From: Nitrincola sp. A-D6
GTDB lineage: Bacteria; Pseudomonadota; Gammaproteobacteria; Pseudomonadales; Balneatricaceae
Length of the DNA: 53,441 bases
Direction: 5' to 3'
Assembly (NCBI RefSeq): GCF_000764495.1
Contig: NZ_JRLB01000112.1
Span: 7 to 53,447, forward strand
Shown: one piece after another, positions 17,419-26,066 of the stretch
Layout of the letters: each line of letters begins with the position of its first letter
Position numbering within the stretch: position 1 is the stretch's first letter
The notes under the pieces: generated by a model
Told to the model about the DNA's origin: nothing
Database searches by the model: none
What the model saw: the letters and a program-made list of their open reading frames with translations, nothing else
Translations under genes and position numbers: made by a program

Positions 17419-19863
17419 TTAAAAATCATATTTTAATGTCAGATTGAAATTACGCGGTGCTCCATAGGCTAGCTGACCGAACCAAGCACCGCTGTTAGTG
17501 TAATATTTCTCATCAAATAGGTTATTAATATTCAGTTGAGCACTTAATGTCGGCGTCATTTGATAGTTAGCCATCAGGCGCACAAGTGCATAACTGCCTT
17601 GTTTTATTTTTTCGCTCTGTCCCAGAGGATTGTTTACCCTTGTGTAGTTGGAGCTTTGCCAATTGACCCCGCTACCGAGAGTCAAATCATTGAGCTTATA
17701 GGTAGTAAACAAGGTCGCGGTACGGCGAGGTTGAGCGGTATTTATTTCTGAGCCATCGGCATCTTCGGCCTGAAACTGCGACCAGCCAAACATAAGATTC
17801 CAATTATCAGTGATAGCTCCTGAAATCTCAGCCTCAAACCCTTTACTGGTGGTGCCTTTTGCGGCGTATGAAGCCTGGTTAGTGGTACCAGGAATAACAT
17901 ACCCCACATCAGCCTGCGCCAGATTATCCTGTTCAATACGAAATACTGAGAGCATAGCGTTTAGACGCCCTTCAAAATACTCTGCTTTAACACCAGCCTC
18001 ATAGTTTTTTCCTTCCAGTGGATCAAGATAGTTACCATTTCTATCCTGCGCGTCCTGGGGGTTAAAAATATCTGTATAGCTGACATAAGCTGAATAGACA
18101 TCATTAATGTTGTAGATTAAGCCAGCATAGGGCGTAACTATCTGATGGTGATTAAACTCATAGAAGTCACCATTTGATTTCATACCTTCAGTGTCCCAGT
18201 TAGTAATCCGACTACCCAAGATCAACGTCAGTGGGTCGGCCAACGATAAGCGCAAAACCCCATATCCACCAAGTTGTTCAGTTTGTTTTCTTACATGGGT
18301 TGTTTGGGGACTCCACTCAGGCTCCGGATAAGAGCCATCCCATTCATAGAAATTTCCGACGGAGGCCACGTTTAGTGCGTTACGAAGTTTGGAAATCAAG
18401 TCCTGTTTGTTGTACATCAAGCCTACCGTTACCTCATGATCTCGGCCAAAAAGAGCAAATGGCAGGTTGCCATAAATATCGATATTGTCCTGCTCACGTT
18501 CGAAGTCGTACCAAGCTGGATACGCTCCCATTCCCAGGCCAGTTTGTCTATCAGGAGCACCATATAAATAGACTAATGGTAAATCAGCTTTATTAATATT
18601 TTTGCTATAAGTTGCGTAAATTGATGCGCCGGAATCAAAGTAATGCTCTAAATTGACGAAGTAATTCGTGACTTCTGAGTCCCACCTTGTCCAGTCTGCA
18701 CCGACCGTTTTAGAACGAGACCAATCTGTTCTTTCTCCATTACTAAACCAAACAGGTAAACCGCCCCAGGTCGAACTCGTCGGTTTATTTTTCTGTTGAC
18801 TAATGCCAATATTAAATAAAGTGTTATCTGTTAAATCAGCAGCTAAAGTGCCATATACCACGGATTTTTTATTTTCCTGAAAATCAACAAAAGAACCCTC
18901 TTCCAGATAGCTGCCAACAACTCGTGCACGTACAGTTCCAGCTTTATTTAATGGCGTTGAAACATCTACAGCACCCTGATAACGATCCCAACTGCCGGAT
19001 CTGATAGTGGCATGTCCAGTAAATTCCTCACTATCCGCTTTCTTACGCACAAGATTAATCGCAGCTGAAGGATCACCTGCGCCAGAAGTCAAACCGCTAG
19101 CACCACGAACTACTTCAATGCGGTCATAAAGTATGGTGTCCATTTGTGATTCACCAGCGGAGTAACCACTTTCCCAAGTCGTTGATACACCATCAATTTG
19201 ATAATTCTTAATCCTAAATCCACGTGCTGAAAAAACATGCCTTTGGCTATCTTGCTGGCTTGAAGTGAGACCAGTCGTTGTATTGACCACATCCGTCAGT
19301 GATTCCAGCTGCATATCATCAATCAGCTGGCGGCTGACAACGGATACTGACTGAGGCGTTTCTCGAATGGATAAACCTAATCGTGTCGCGGTATTCATTG
19401 AGTATGTGGTGTAGGAACCGGTTTCTTCGGTCGAGGCACTCATCATAGCTCTACCTGATACAGTCACCGCAGGCAATGTTGTGGCACTGTTGCCCTGCAA
19501 AACATAATCCCCATTCGCTTTGCGTACCGCCATTTGCCCTGTACCAGCCAACAGCACGGCAAAGCCTTGCTCCACGCTATAGTTGCCCTGTAGCCCTGAA
19601 GAGGACCGGTTACTAAACTCTGCTGCATCAAAGGAGATGGCAATACCTGCAGCTCCGGCAAACTGGCTAAGCACCTGACTTAAGGAGCCAGCAGGAATAG
19701 CAAAGTGTTTAACTGGTTGGGTTGCAGTATGCGTCTGGCTGCTTTGAGTCTGATCAGCAAAAGATGGGGTCGAGGTAACTGCTCCAATCATTGTCAGCAT
19801 GACTGAAATGCTGATGGCGCAGGCCAGGGGTTTACGATTCAGGGGAGGTGTTGCCTTGGGCAT
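17419..19863 (-). CDS. TonB-dependent siderophore receptor with STN domain, cassette d
   Basis: 814 residues, intact; ATG at 19863 after AAGGAG. Signal peptide to about residue 36 (PSFADQT), STN domain about 54-105 (FAIPAGSLSQVLSQFAGAAGIAISF), plug (SIRETPQSVSVVSRQLIDD ... YDRIEVVRGASGLTSGAGDPSA), barrel ending LKYDF. The plug resembles receptor a more than b and c (GASGLTSGAGDP versus GPASILYGQASP). Somewhat more AT-rich than its neighbours. Ligand unknown; pyoverdine/ferrioxamine-type plug. Confidence 0.94.
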   Translation of the reverse strand: MPKATPPLNRKPLACAISISVMLTMIGAVTSTPSFADQTQSSQTHTATQPVKHFAIPAGSLSQVLSQFAGAAGIAISFDAAEFSNRSSSGLQGNYSVEQGFAVLLAGTGQMAVRKANGDYVLQGNSATTLPAVTVSGRAMMSASTEETGSYTTYSMNTATRLGLSIRETPQSVSVVSRQLIDDMQLESLTDVVNTTTGLTSSQQDSQRHVFSARGFRIKNYQIDGVSTTWESGYSAGESQMDTILYDRIEVVRGASGLTSGAGDPSAAINLVRKKADSEEFTGHATIRSGSWDRYQGAVDVSTPLNKAGTVRARVVGSYLEEGSFVDFQENKKSVVYGTLAADLTDNTLFNIGISQQKNKPTSSTWGGLPVWFSNGERTDWSRSKTVGADWTRWDSEVTNYFVNLEHYFDSGASIYATYSKNINKADLPLVYLYGAPDRQTGLGMGAYPAWYDFEREQDNIDIYGNLPFALFGRDHEVTVGLMYNKQDLISKLRNALNVASVGNFYEWDGSYPEPEWSPQTTHVRKQTEQLGGYGVLRLSLADPLTLILGSRITNWDTEGMKSNGDFYEFNHHQIVTPYAGLIYNINDVYSAYVSYTDIFNPQDAQDRNGNYLDPLEGKNYEAGVKAEYFEGRLNAMLSVFRIEQDNLAQADVGYVIPGTTNQASYAAKGTTSKGFEAEISGAITDNWNLMFGWSQFQAEDADGSEINTAQPRRTATLFTTYKLNDLTLGSGVNWQSSNYTRVNNPLGQSEKIKQGSYALVRLMANYQMTPTLSAQLNINNLFDEKYYTNSGAWFGQLAYGAPRNFNLTLKYDF

Positions 19864-19892
19864 GGTTACTCCTTGATTTTGCTAAGTGGTAG

Positions 19893-19910
19893 ATAACCAA
19901 GAGCCGAACC
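19893..19910 (-). promoter_or_regulatory. Candidate ECF-sigma promoter element before receptor d
   Basis: Minus strand GGTTCGGCTCTTGGTTAT, 29 bases before the receptor ATG. It follows the pattern of the other three but is the most divergent and sits about 8 bases closer to the gene. Confidence 0.28.
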
Positions 19911-19946
19911 AGTCACCCAAAAAGTGCAAGCTGGCGTAAAAAATAT

Positions 19947-20910
19947 TCAGGCAGGTATCAAACGCACCCAATATCCGGTCATCCGACGTTCACGTACCGG
20001 AAAAGTGTGCGTGATGGCGGTCAGTGCACGGTCGGTATCATTCAACGGAAAGGCGCCGGAGATTTTCAGGTGAGCGATGTCGTCACTGCAGGAGAGTAAT
20101 CCTTTGCGGTAACGAGACAGTTCCGCAAGCAGTGCATCTAGTGGCATATCAACCACCACTAAACTGCCATTCAGCCAGCTACCGGCATGAGGAGCGACAG
20201 GAAGGGTAAGGCCGAGCTCAGTGGTGGTAAAACTGATCTGCTGGCCGGTTTCAACATCTATTTGCTGGGTGTTTTGGCTGGGCGTAATGCGCACGCTTTT
20301 ATCCAGCACAGAAATATCGCTGTGTTCGTTGTTAATGCGCACAATAAAACGCGTGCCCAGGGCTTGCACCTGACCCTGGGGTGTTTCTACCACAAAGGGT
20401 CGAGCAGGCACGTGGTTATCCGGCGCAGTCTGCACCAACAGCTCGCCACTGTAGAGTTTGAGCAATCGGAGAGTGTCGCTAAAATGCACATCAACAGATG
20501 TGGCGGTATTCAGTACCAGGCTGCCGCCATCGGGCAGTAGTAAGGATTGTTGTTCACCGATGCCGGTGGTGTATTGGGCTTGCCACTGTTGCCAGGGTGG
20601 GATTCGCCAGGTGGCCAGTCCAACTGGCGCGATCAGGGCGAGCACAGCCAGTCGCCGTAACAGATCGCGGCGCGAAAGCGCCACACCACGTAGTGTTGGT
20701 AAAGCAACCTCACTCGGCATACGGGTCATGCTGGCCTGTACCTGCTCTACTTCCTGCCAGGCCAGACGATGGCTGGGGGCTTGTTGTAACCATCCTTGCC
20801 AGGCACGTTGTTCGGCGTTTGTAACCGAGGGAGATAGCAGTACGGCATACCAGTATGCCGCCTCGCGGATGGCGTTTTTTTAATTCATCATGGGAGCTGC
20901 CACTGTCCAT
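19947..20910 (-). CDS. FecR-family anti-sigma regulator, cassette d (one indel near the start)
   Basis: About 320 residues when one base is removed from the seven-T run (seven A on the coding strand) at 20875-20881. The 260-residue open part has the membrane segment (RRLAVLALIAPVGLA), FecR domain (LPDGGSLVLNTATSVDVHF, RPFVVETPQGQVQALGTRF) and C-terminal domain. Upstream, in frame, lies the missing DUF4880 region (AIREAAYWYAVLLSPS ... HRLAWQEVEQVQ). The start is then the ATG at 20910, which overlaps the sigma d stop as TGATG, exactly as in cassette a. Sequencing error is the simplest explanation; slippage on the A run is possible. Confidence 0.85.
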
Positions 20911-21431
20911 CAACCGCTTTGCTCCAACCGGTATAAACAGCAGTGCTCCATGGCCTTGGCCATGTAGTTTTTTACCGTGCGCAGTGATACATCCAGCACT
21001 TCGGCAATCTGTGGGTAGGTCAAGCCTTCAAGCTGGGAGAGGATAAACGCTTCCCGCACCTTGGTGCCAAGCCCTGCCAACATGGTGTCCAGCTCAATCA
21101 GGGTTTCCAGCGCGATGGCGCGCTCTTCCTCACTTGGCCATTGAGGTTCAGGCAGCGCGGCCAGTACTTCCTGGTATTGCCGCTCCAGGCTACGCCGACG
21201 AAACAGGTCAATAGTAAGCCCCTTGGCAACGGTAACCAGAAAACGGCGTGGCTCTTGTAACCTGCTGATGTCCTGTGGCGAGCGTAGCACCCTGACAAAG
21301 GTGTCCTGAGCCAGGTCTTCTGAATCCATGCAATCACCCAGCCGACCACGCAGCCAGCCCTGTAGCCAGCCATGGTGCTGACTGTACAGGTCATGTATTG
21401 CGCGATGTTGTGATGGGTCTGCTGTCAACAC
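20910..21431 (-). CDS. ECF sigma factor, FecI type, cassette d
   Basis: 173 residues. Region 2 (DSEDLAQDTFVRVLR) and region 4 (LGTKVREAFILSQLEGLTYPQIAEVLDVSLRTVKNYMAKAM) are canonical. Start taken as GTG (21431); the next codon is TTG, and no strong ribosome site is visible, so the exact start is unsure. TGATG-coupled to its fecR. Its Fur box is 48 bases upstream. The furthest upstream gene of the whole array. Confidence 0.9.
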   Translation of the reverse strand: MLTADPSQHRAIHDLYSQHHGWLQGWLRGRLGDCMDSEDLAQDTFVRVLRSPQDISRLQEPRRFLVTVAKGLTIDLFRRRSLERQYQEVLAALPEPQWPSEEERAIALETLIELDTMLAGLGTKVREAFILSQLEGLTYPQIAEVLDVSLRTVKNYMAKAMEHCCLYRLEQSG

Positions 21432-21478
21432 AGGTTATTCCAATGGCTTGTTGATTATCGGAATGATGATCAATACTA

Positions 21479-21497
21479 AATGATAAGCGTTATCATT
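21479..21497. promoter_or_regulatory. Fur box, cassette d
   Basis: AATGATAAGCGTTATCATT with perfect 8-base arms. Unlike the other three, no clean -35/-10 pair could be placed over it. Confidence 0.85.
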
Positions 21498-21774
21498 CTA
21501 GAATATTCACGAGACTAGAAGCAAGACCCAACCAGCAAGCTTTTGTACGAAAAACAAAGTAGAGAGAGTCATTCTGGCACTGAGCATCCAAAAGTTTTTA
21601 AGCGTATCTTGTCCAATAACAAAGCTTTTCTATTGTTAATCATACTGATATCCACTATATATTTTATAGTGATACAGCATGACACAGGCCCCACAACTAA
21701 CCCACCGAGTAGTGGTAGCACTTCGTGGGAAGGGGGACGTCATTATGTCTACCTTACTTATACCGAGGGACACC

Positions 21775-23468
21775 ATGAAAATAGAGAACATTTTTTACTG
21801 GATTGTAAGACCACGTTCTCAGGTAAAGCTTTTACTTGTACCGGCAATCATGCTGATGATTATCGGCGTATTTTTGTTGGTCTATGTGACAGGTGGCATG
21901 AAATATGTGTTTTCGCACACAATGTATTTACCCATTGCCTTGGCCGCTATCACCTTTGGTGCCAAGGGTGGCGTACTAGCCGCTCTGGTGGGCGGTCTGT
22001 TGCTCGGTCCCTTCATAGCAATCGATTCCTATACCAGCGACAAACAGGACACCATCAACTGGCTTTACCAAATCAGCTTTTTTACCCTTATCGGTTTTCT
22101 TGTAGGGGCAACCCGGGACATCGCTGGCAGCTATCTGCACAGAATAAAGTGGAATGGCAGTCATGACAGTATGACCGGGCTACCCAACACCTTTGCTTTG
22201 GAAACAGTGATTAAGGGATTACTCGATTCAGACGCTGACAAGAGCAAAACCGCTTATCTGCTAATCGCCCGGCTGGGGAATCAGGCACAGATTGAAGCCA
22301 GTTTTGGCGTACAGTGCGTGAACGGCATTATTGTGCAGTTGGCGGATACCATCCGCAATGAATTGCCGAACCCTACTGAGGTTTACCGAGTCGGTACAGA
22401 AGGCCTGGGGTTTATGCATCCGGCAGAAGATGAGCACGCGGTAAAAACACTGGTGAACAAGCTCGGAAGTGTTTTCACCAACCCCCTTGGATTCGACAAA
22501 ATTCAGCTCCACGCAGATGTGTATCTGGGCATTGTTGCTCTGGATGGCGCATCCAAAGAGCCACAGTTATACATTCAGAAAGCCAACCATGCTACCTGCC
22601 AAGCCAGCAACAACAGGCAGCGGGATGGCGTATTGATAAGAGTCGATGATGAAATCCGGACAGTGGAAAATCTGACGCTGCTTGGCGAGTTGAGCGATGC
22701 GTTAGAAAGTGGCCAGGTGTTCATGCACTATCAACCCAAAGTGGTAACGGCCACGGGGGTAATTGATGGGGTTGAAGCCTGATGCGTTGGCAGCACCCTA
22801 CTCGTGGCAATATCCCACCGAGTAACTTTATTCCTTATGCGGAGAACAGCACACTCATTGACCAGATCACCTATTTTGCCCTGGATCAATCACTTGCGCA
22901 GCTGGCTGCCTGGGACAAGAATGGCCTGAAAAACATTCGTATGGCGGTGAATATCTCCACCAGAAACCTGTTGAATCCTAATTTTTTCAATACCGTTATG
23001 CAGCTTCTTGAAACGCATGGCGTAAATTCGGAAAGGCTGGAGTTGGAGGTAACAGAAAGCTCGTTTGTGGAGGATATGAAAAACTCTATCATAGAGCTAA
23101 CCAAGCTAAGCGATGCCAATATTATGATATCGATTGATGATTTTGGAACCGGGTATTCATCGTTGCAATATCTGGTGAAGATGCCGGTTTCAATCATCAA
23201 GATCGATCAAAGCTTCATTATGGCATTAGCCAGCGAGCCGGATGCGAAAAAAATTGTGAAGGCGACTATCGGACTGGCACATAGCCTGGGAATAAAAGTT
23301 GTTGCCGAAGGTGTGGAGACCAGAGAGGTGTATGACTTTCTTATGCAGACCGAATGTGACCTGATTCAAGGCTATTATGTTAGCCGCCCGGCCCTGCCCA
23401 GTGAGCTGGAGCAAAAATGCACGCATTCAAAAAGGTTGCTTGATCCTGAGCAACACCTTGTCAAATAG
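21775..23468 (+). CDS. Membrane protein with degenerate GGDEF and EAL domains (one frameshift)
   Basis: About 564 residues once one C is restored at 22778-22779 (GVEA-LMRWQHP, which rebuilds the EAL motif itself). Start ATG 21775 after GAGGGA; a longer open frame from 21679 is less likely. The N-terminal 110 residues hold three or four membrane segments. The GGDEF domain has lost its signature (VGTEGL), so it should not make cyclic-di-GMP. The EAL domain keeps AVNIS, EVTESS, SIDDFGTGYSSL, KIDQSF, VAEGVET and QGYY, so it should be an active cyclic-di-GMP phosphodiesterase. The 277 bases from 21498 to its start show no other gene. Confidence 0.88.
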
Positions 23469-23548
23469 CCGTCACCCTGGAGTCGAACTTGTAACGAATT
23501 CTCATACCCGGATAGTAATTTAATGGTGTTAAAAAATGAGTACGCCCC

Positions 23549-24985
23549 ATGACCTTCATCAATCTTCATCCGGACCGTCATCGCAAAATTCGTGCGCTGT
23601 TTGACGAGTACATTGAGCTCTATGCCTCACGCGATGAACGGCTGACAGCCTTCTTCAGCGAAGACTTCAGCGGCTATACCTGCGGCGGGAGTGTTTTGGT
23701 CACGGACCGCGATGAGTGGATAAGAATTATCCGGCAGGATTTTTCTGAAGTACCCGGTCGTATACGCATCGAACTGCGGGATATATCCATGCAGGACTTA
23801 AGTGAGCAGGTTGTGGTTGTGAGCGCTTTTTTCAATATTCACTTACCGGTTCCCGAGAGTATTCTTTCGCGCGAGGTTGCACGACTGGTGCTGATCTTTC
23901 GGCTTGAAGGCAAGGACTGGAAAATTGTCCATAGCGGCCTGTCGTTTCCTTATCACCTGGTGCAGGATGGCGAGGTTTATCCACTTAATAATTTACACGA
24001 GCAAAACCGGCTACTCGAAGCCCTGGTTGAAGAGCGCACCCGCACGCTGAATGAAAGTGAGTCCTTCTACAGGCTGCTGACAGAAGACACCCTGGATGTG
24101 ATCTGGCGGGCCGACAGTGAGCTTCGCATCACCTATATCAGCCCCTCGGACGAGCACTTTCGCGGCTTCAAAGCTGATGAGGTGGTCGGTCATCATGTGT
24201 TGGAGTTATTTAATACAGAAGGTGCTGCCATCGTCACTGAAGCCTGGCGCAAACGCCAGCAAGCCGAGATGGAGGGCAAACGCCTTGGGTTTATCAGTTT
24301 TGAGGCCCCTCACCTCTGCAAAGATGGCAGCGTAATTTGGGGAGAGGTATTCTCCAAGGCGGTGCGTGACGAAAACGAAAAAATAATTGGATTTCATGGC
24401 ATCACCCGAGAAATCACCCAGCGTAAACAGATGCAGGACCAGATTCGGCAACTGGCGTTCTATGACACGCTGACCCAGCTCCCCAACCGCCGCTTACTCA
24501 TCGACCGATTGAACCAGGCACTGGCTGCCAGCAAACGCAAGGAATGTCATGGCGCCCTGATGTTTGTCGACCTGGATAACTTTAAGCCACTGAATGACAA
24601 TCACGGACATTATGTCGGTGACCTGTTGCTGATTGAAGCGGCACATAGATTAAAAAGCTGTGTGCGCGAAATAGACACCGTAGCACGCTTTGGTGGTGAT
24701 GAATTTGTGGTGATGCTCAGCGAACTTGATATAGATCTTGCGAAGTCCATCGCCCATGCCGAGGTGGTTGCAGAAAAGATCCGCGCCAGGCTTTCTGATG
24801 TTTACCAACTGAACGTCATGCGCGAGGGCGAAGCTGAGCGCCTCGTCGAACACCCTTGTTCAGCGAGTATTGGCGTGTGTGTGTTTCTGAACCATGAAGC
24901 CAGCACAGACGACATTCTGAAATGGGCCGACAAGGCCATGTATCAAGCCAAAACAGCCGGACGAAATACCATCCGGTTTTACTAG
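23549..24985 (+). CDS. NTF2-like, PAS and GGDEF diguanylate cyclase
   Basis: 478 residues. About 1-145 is an NTF2/SnoaL-like fold (YIELYASRDERLTAFFSEDFSGYTCGG ... WKIVHSGLSFP), then a short coiled coil, a PAS domain (about 170-290, FYRLLTEDTLDVIWRADSEL ... GITREITQRK) and a GGDEF domain (about 315-478). The catalytic motif RFGGDEF is intact, and an inhibitory-site RxxD (REID) lies five residues before it, so a feedback-inhibited diguanylate cyclase is expected. No membrane segment: a soluble sensor. Start is uncertain; an ATG at 23536 in another frame would join only through a frameshift. Confidence 0.85.
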   Translation: MTFINLHPDRHRKIRALFDEYIELYASRDERLTAFFSEDFSGYTCGGSVLVTDRDEWIRIIRQDFSEVPGRIRIELRDISMQDLSEQVVVVSAFFNIHLPVPESILSREVARLVLIFRLEGKDWKIVHSGLSFPYHLVQDGEVYPLNNLHEQNRLLEALVEERTRTLNESESFYRLLTEDTLDVIWRADSELRITYISPSDEHFRGFKADEVVGHHVLELFNTEGAAIVTEAWRKRQQAEMEGKRLGFISFEAPHLCKDGSVIWGEVFSKAVRDENEKIIGFHGITREITQRKQMQDQIRQLAFYDTLTQLPNRRLLIDRLNQALAASKRKECHGALMFVDLDNFKPLNDNHGHYVGDLLLIEAAHRLKSCVREIDTVARFGGDEFVVMLSELDIDLAKSIAHAEVVAEKIRARLSDVYQLNVMREGEAERLVEHPCSASIGVCVFLNHEASTDDILKWADKAMYQAKTAGRNTIRFY

Positions 24986-25012
24986 ACTCCCATCCCCTGC
25001 TCCCACACTGTC

Positions 25013-25945
25013 CTAAGCGTGTTTTTCTACCAACTGCCCACAAGAGGGCGCCGCCCAGCGGGTGTCTGCGGTAAACACCACATCGCATACCACGGGTGAA
25101 TAGTAACGGCGAACCTCGTCATCGACTCGTGCTCGCAATGCGTCTTGAATGGTGATTGAAATGCTTGGAGCATCGGGCAGTACCACATGCACTATGACAT
25201 ACAACAAGCGACCGGGACGCACCATACGGACACGCACTTCCACCGTGTCTATATCGTCGAGACCACGCGCTACAGCTTGTCGAACAGGCTCTGCTATCGC
25301 CTCTTCCGGAGTTTTGTTGAGCAGTTCCTGTAGCGCATGGGAGGCCATGCGCACCGGCACGCCCAGGCATAGCACTACCACCGCGATCACTAACACCGAA
25401 TCCACATAGGGAACAACGGTGAGCCAGCCGAATCGTTCAAACAGCATCACCAGGCAGAACGCGGCTAATACCGCAGCAGAAATTAAGCTGTTCACTGCCC
25501 AGTTGAGTTTATCCGCGCTAATAAGGGGGCTTTTAACATGGCGCTGACTACGATGCATAACCCAAGCGGTGAGGGAACAAGCTGCCGTGGCAAATAATGC
25601 ATACAGCACCGCTAAACCCGCTGAAATTTCCCGCCCGCCAGCAATGATAGCCACAATGGCATTGACCAAGGCAAACACAGAGACGCCTAAAATCAGCAGT
25701 CCTTTGCATAGATTAACCAGCGACTCAAAGTAGCTATAGCCAAAGGGATAGGCCTCACTATCTGGACGGCTAGCTAATTTGCTTACCTTCATGGTCACCA
25801 GTGCTACGCTGAAGTAGATGAGGTTAAAAAGCCCATCCAGCAGGATCGCTTGGGAGTTAGTGGCCAATGTGAAAAAAATACCAACGCAGCCGATGAGTAA
25901 CGCCATAAATGCAGAGAAGGCTAAAGTGCTTGATTCAGTCTTCAT
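25013..25945 (-). CDS. Divergent cation diffusion facilitator (CDF) family transporter
   Basis: 310 residues from the ATG at 25945; the frame is open 47 codons further but the extra part looks non-genic and overlaps the divergent neighbour. Six membrane segments fill residues 10 to 205, followed by a cytoplasmic domain (ELLNKTPEEAIAEPVRQAVARGLDDIDTVEVRVRMVRPGRLLYV). Family usually exports Zn, Fe, Co or Cd. The usual HxxxD/DxxxD metal ligands of TM2 and TM5 are not present in standard form (LDGLFNLIYF and ADKLNWAVNS instead), placing it in the poorly studied COG3965-like branch. Convergent with the GGDEF gene. Confidence 0.75.
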   Translation of the reverse strand: MKTESSTLAFSAFMALLIGCVGIFFTLATNSQAILLDGLFNLIYFSVALVTMKVSKLASRPDSEAYPFGYSYFESLVNLCKGLLILGVSVFALVNAIVAIIAGGREISAGLAVLYALFATAACSLTAWVMHRSQRHVKSPLISADKLNWAVNSLISAAVLAAFCLVMLFERFGWLTVVPYVDSVLVIAVVVLCLGVPVRMASHALQELLNKTPEEAIAEPVRQAVARGLDDIDTVEVRVRMVRPGRLLYVIVHVVLPDAPSISITIQDALRARVDDEVRRYYSPVVCDVVFTADTRWAAPSCGQLVEKHA

Positions 25946-26066
25946 GAACGCAATGCTCCAATGCTTGCTTAACAAGTGGCTGGCAAGCATAGCAATAACC
26001 TTGGTCGCAATGTCAGCGTTTTTTTTAACCGTGCAAAACCGCTGGCTGGCAGCGCGAGCGAAAGGC

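Noticed and set aside
21543-22166. 207-codon plus-strand frame overlapping the EAL gene start
   Set aside because: The membrane-GGDEF-EAL frame is clearly the conserved one from 21775; this frame has no family match beyond a chance hydrophobic stretch.
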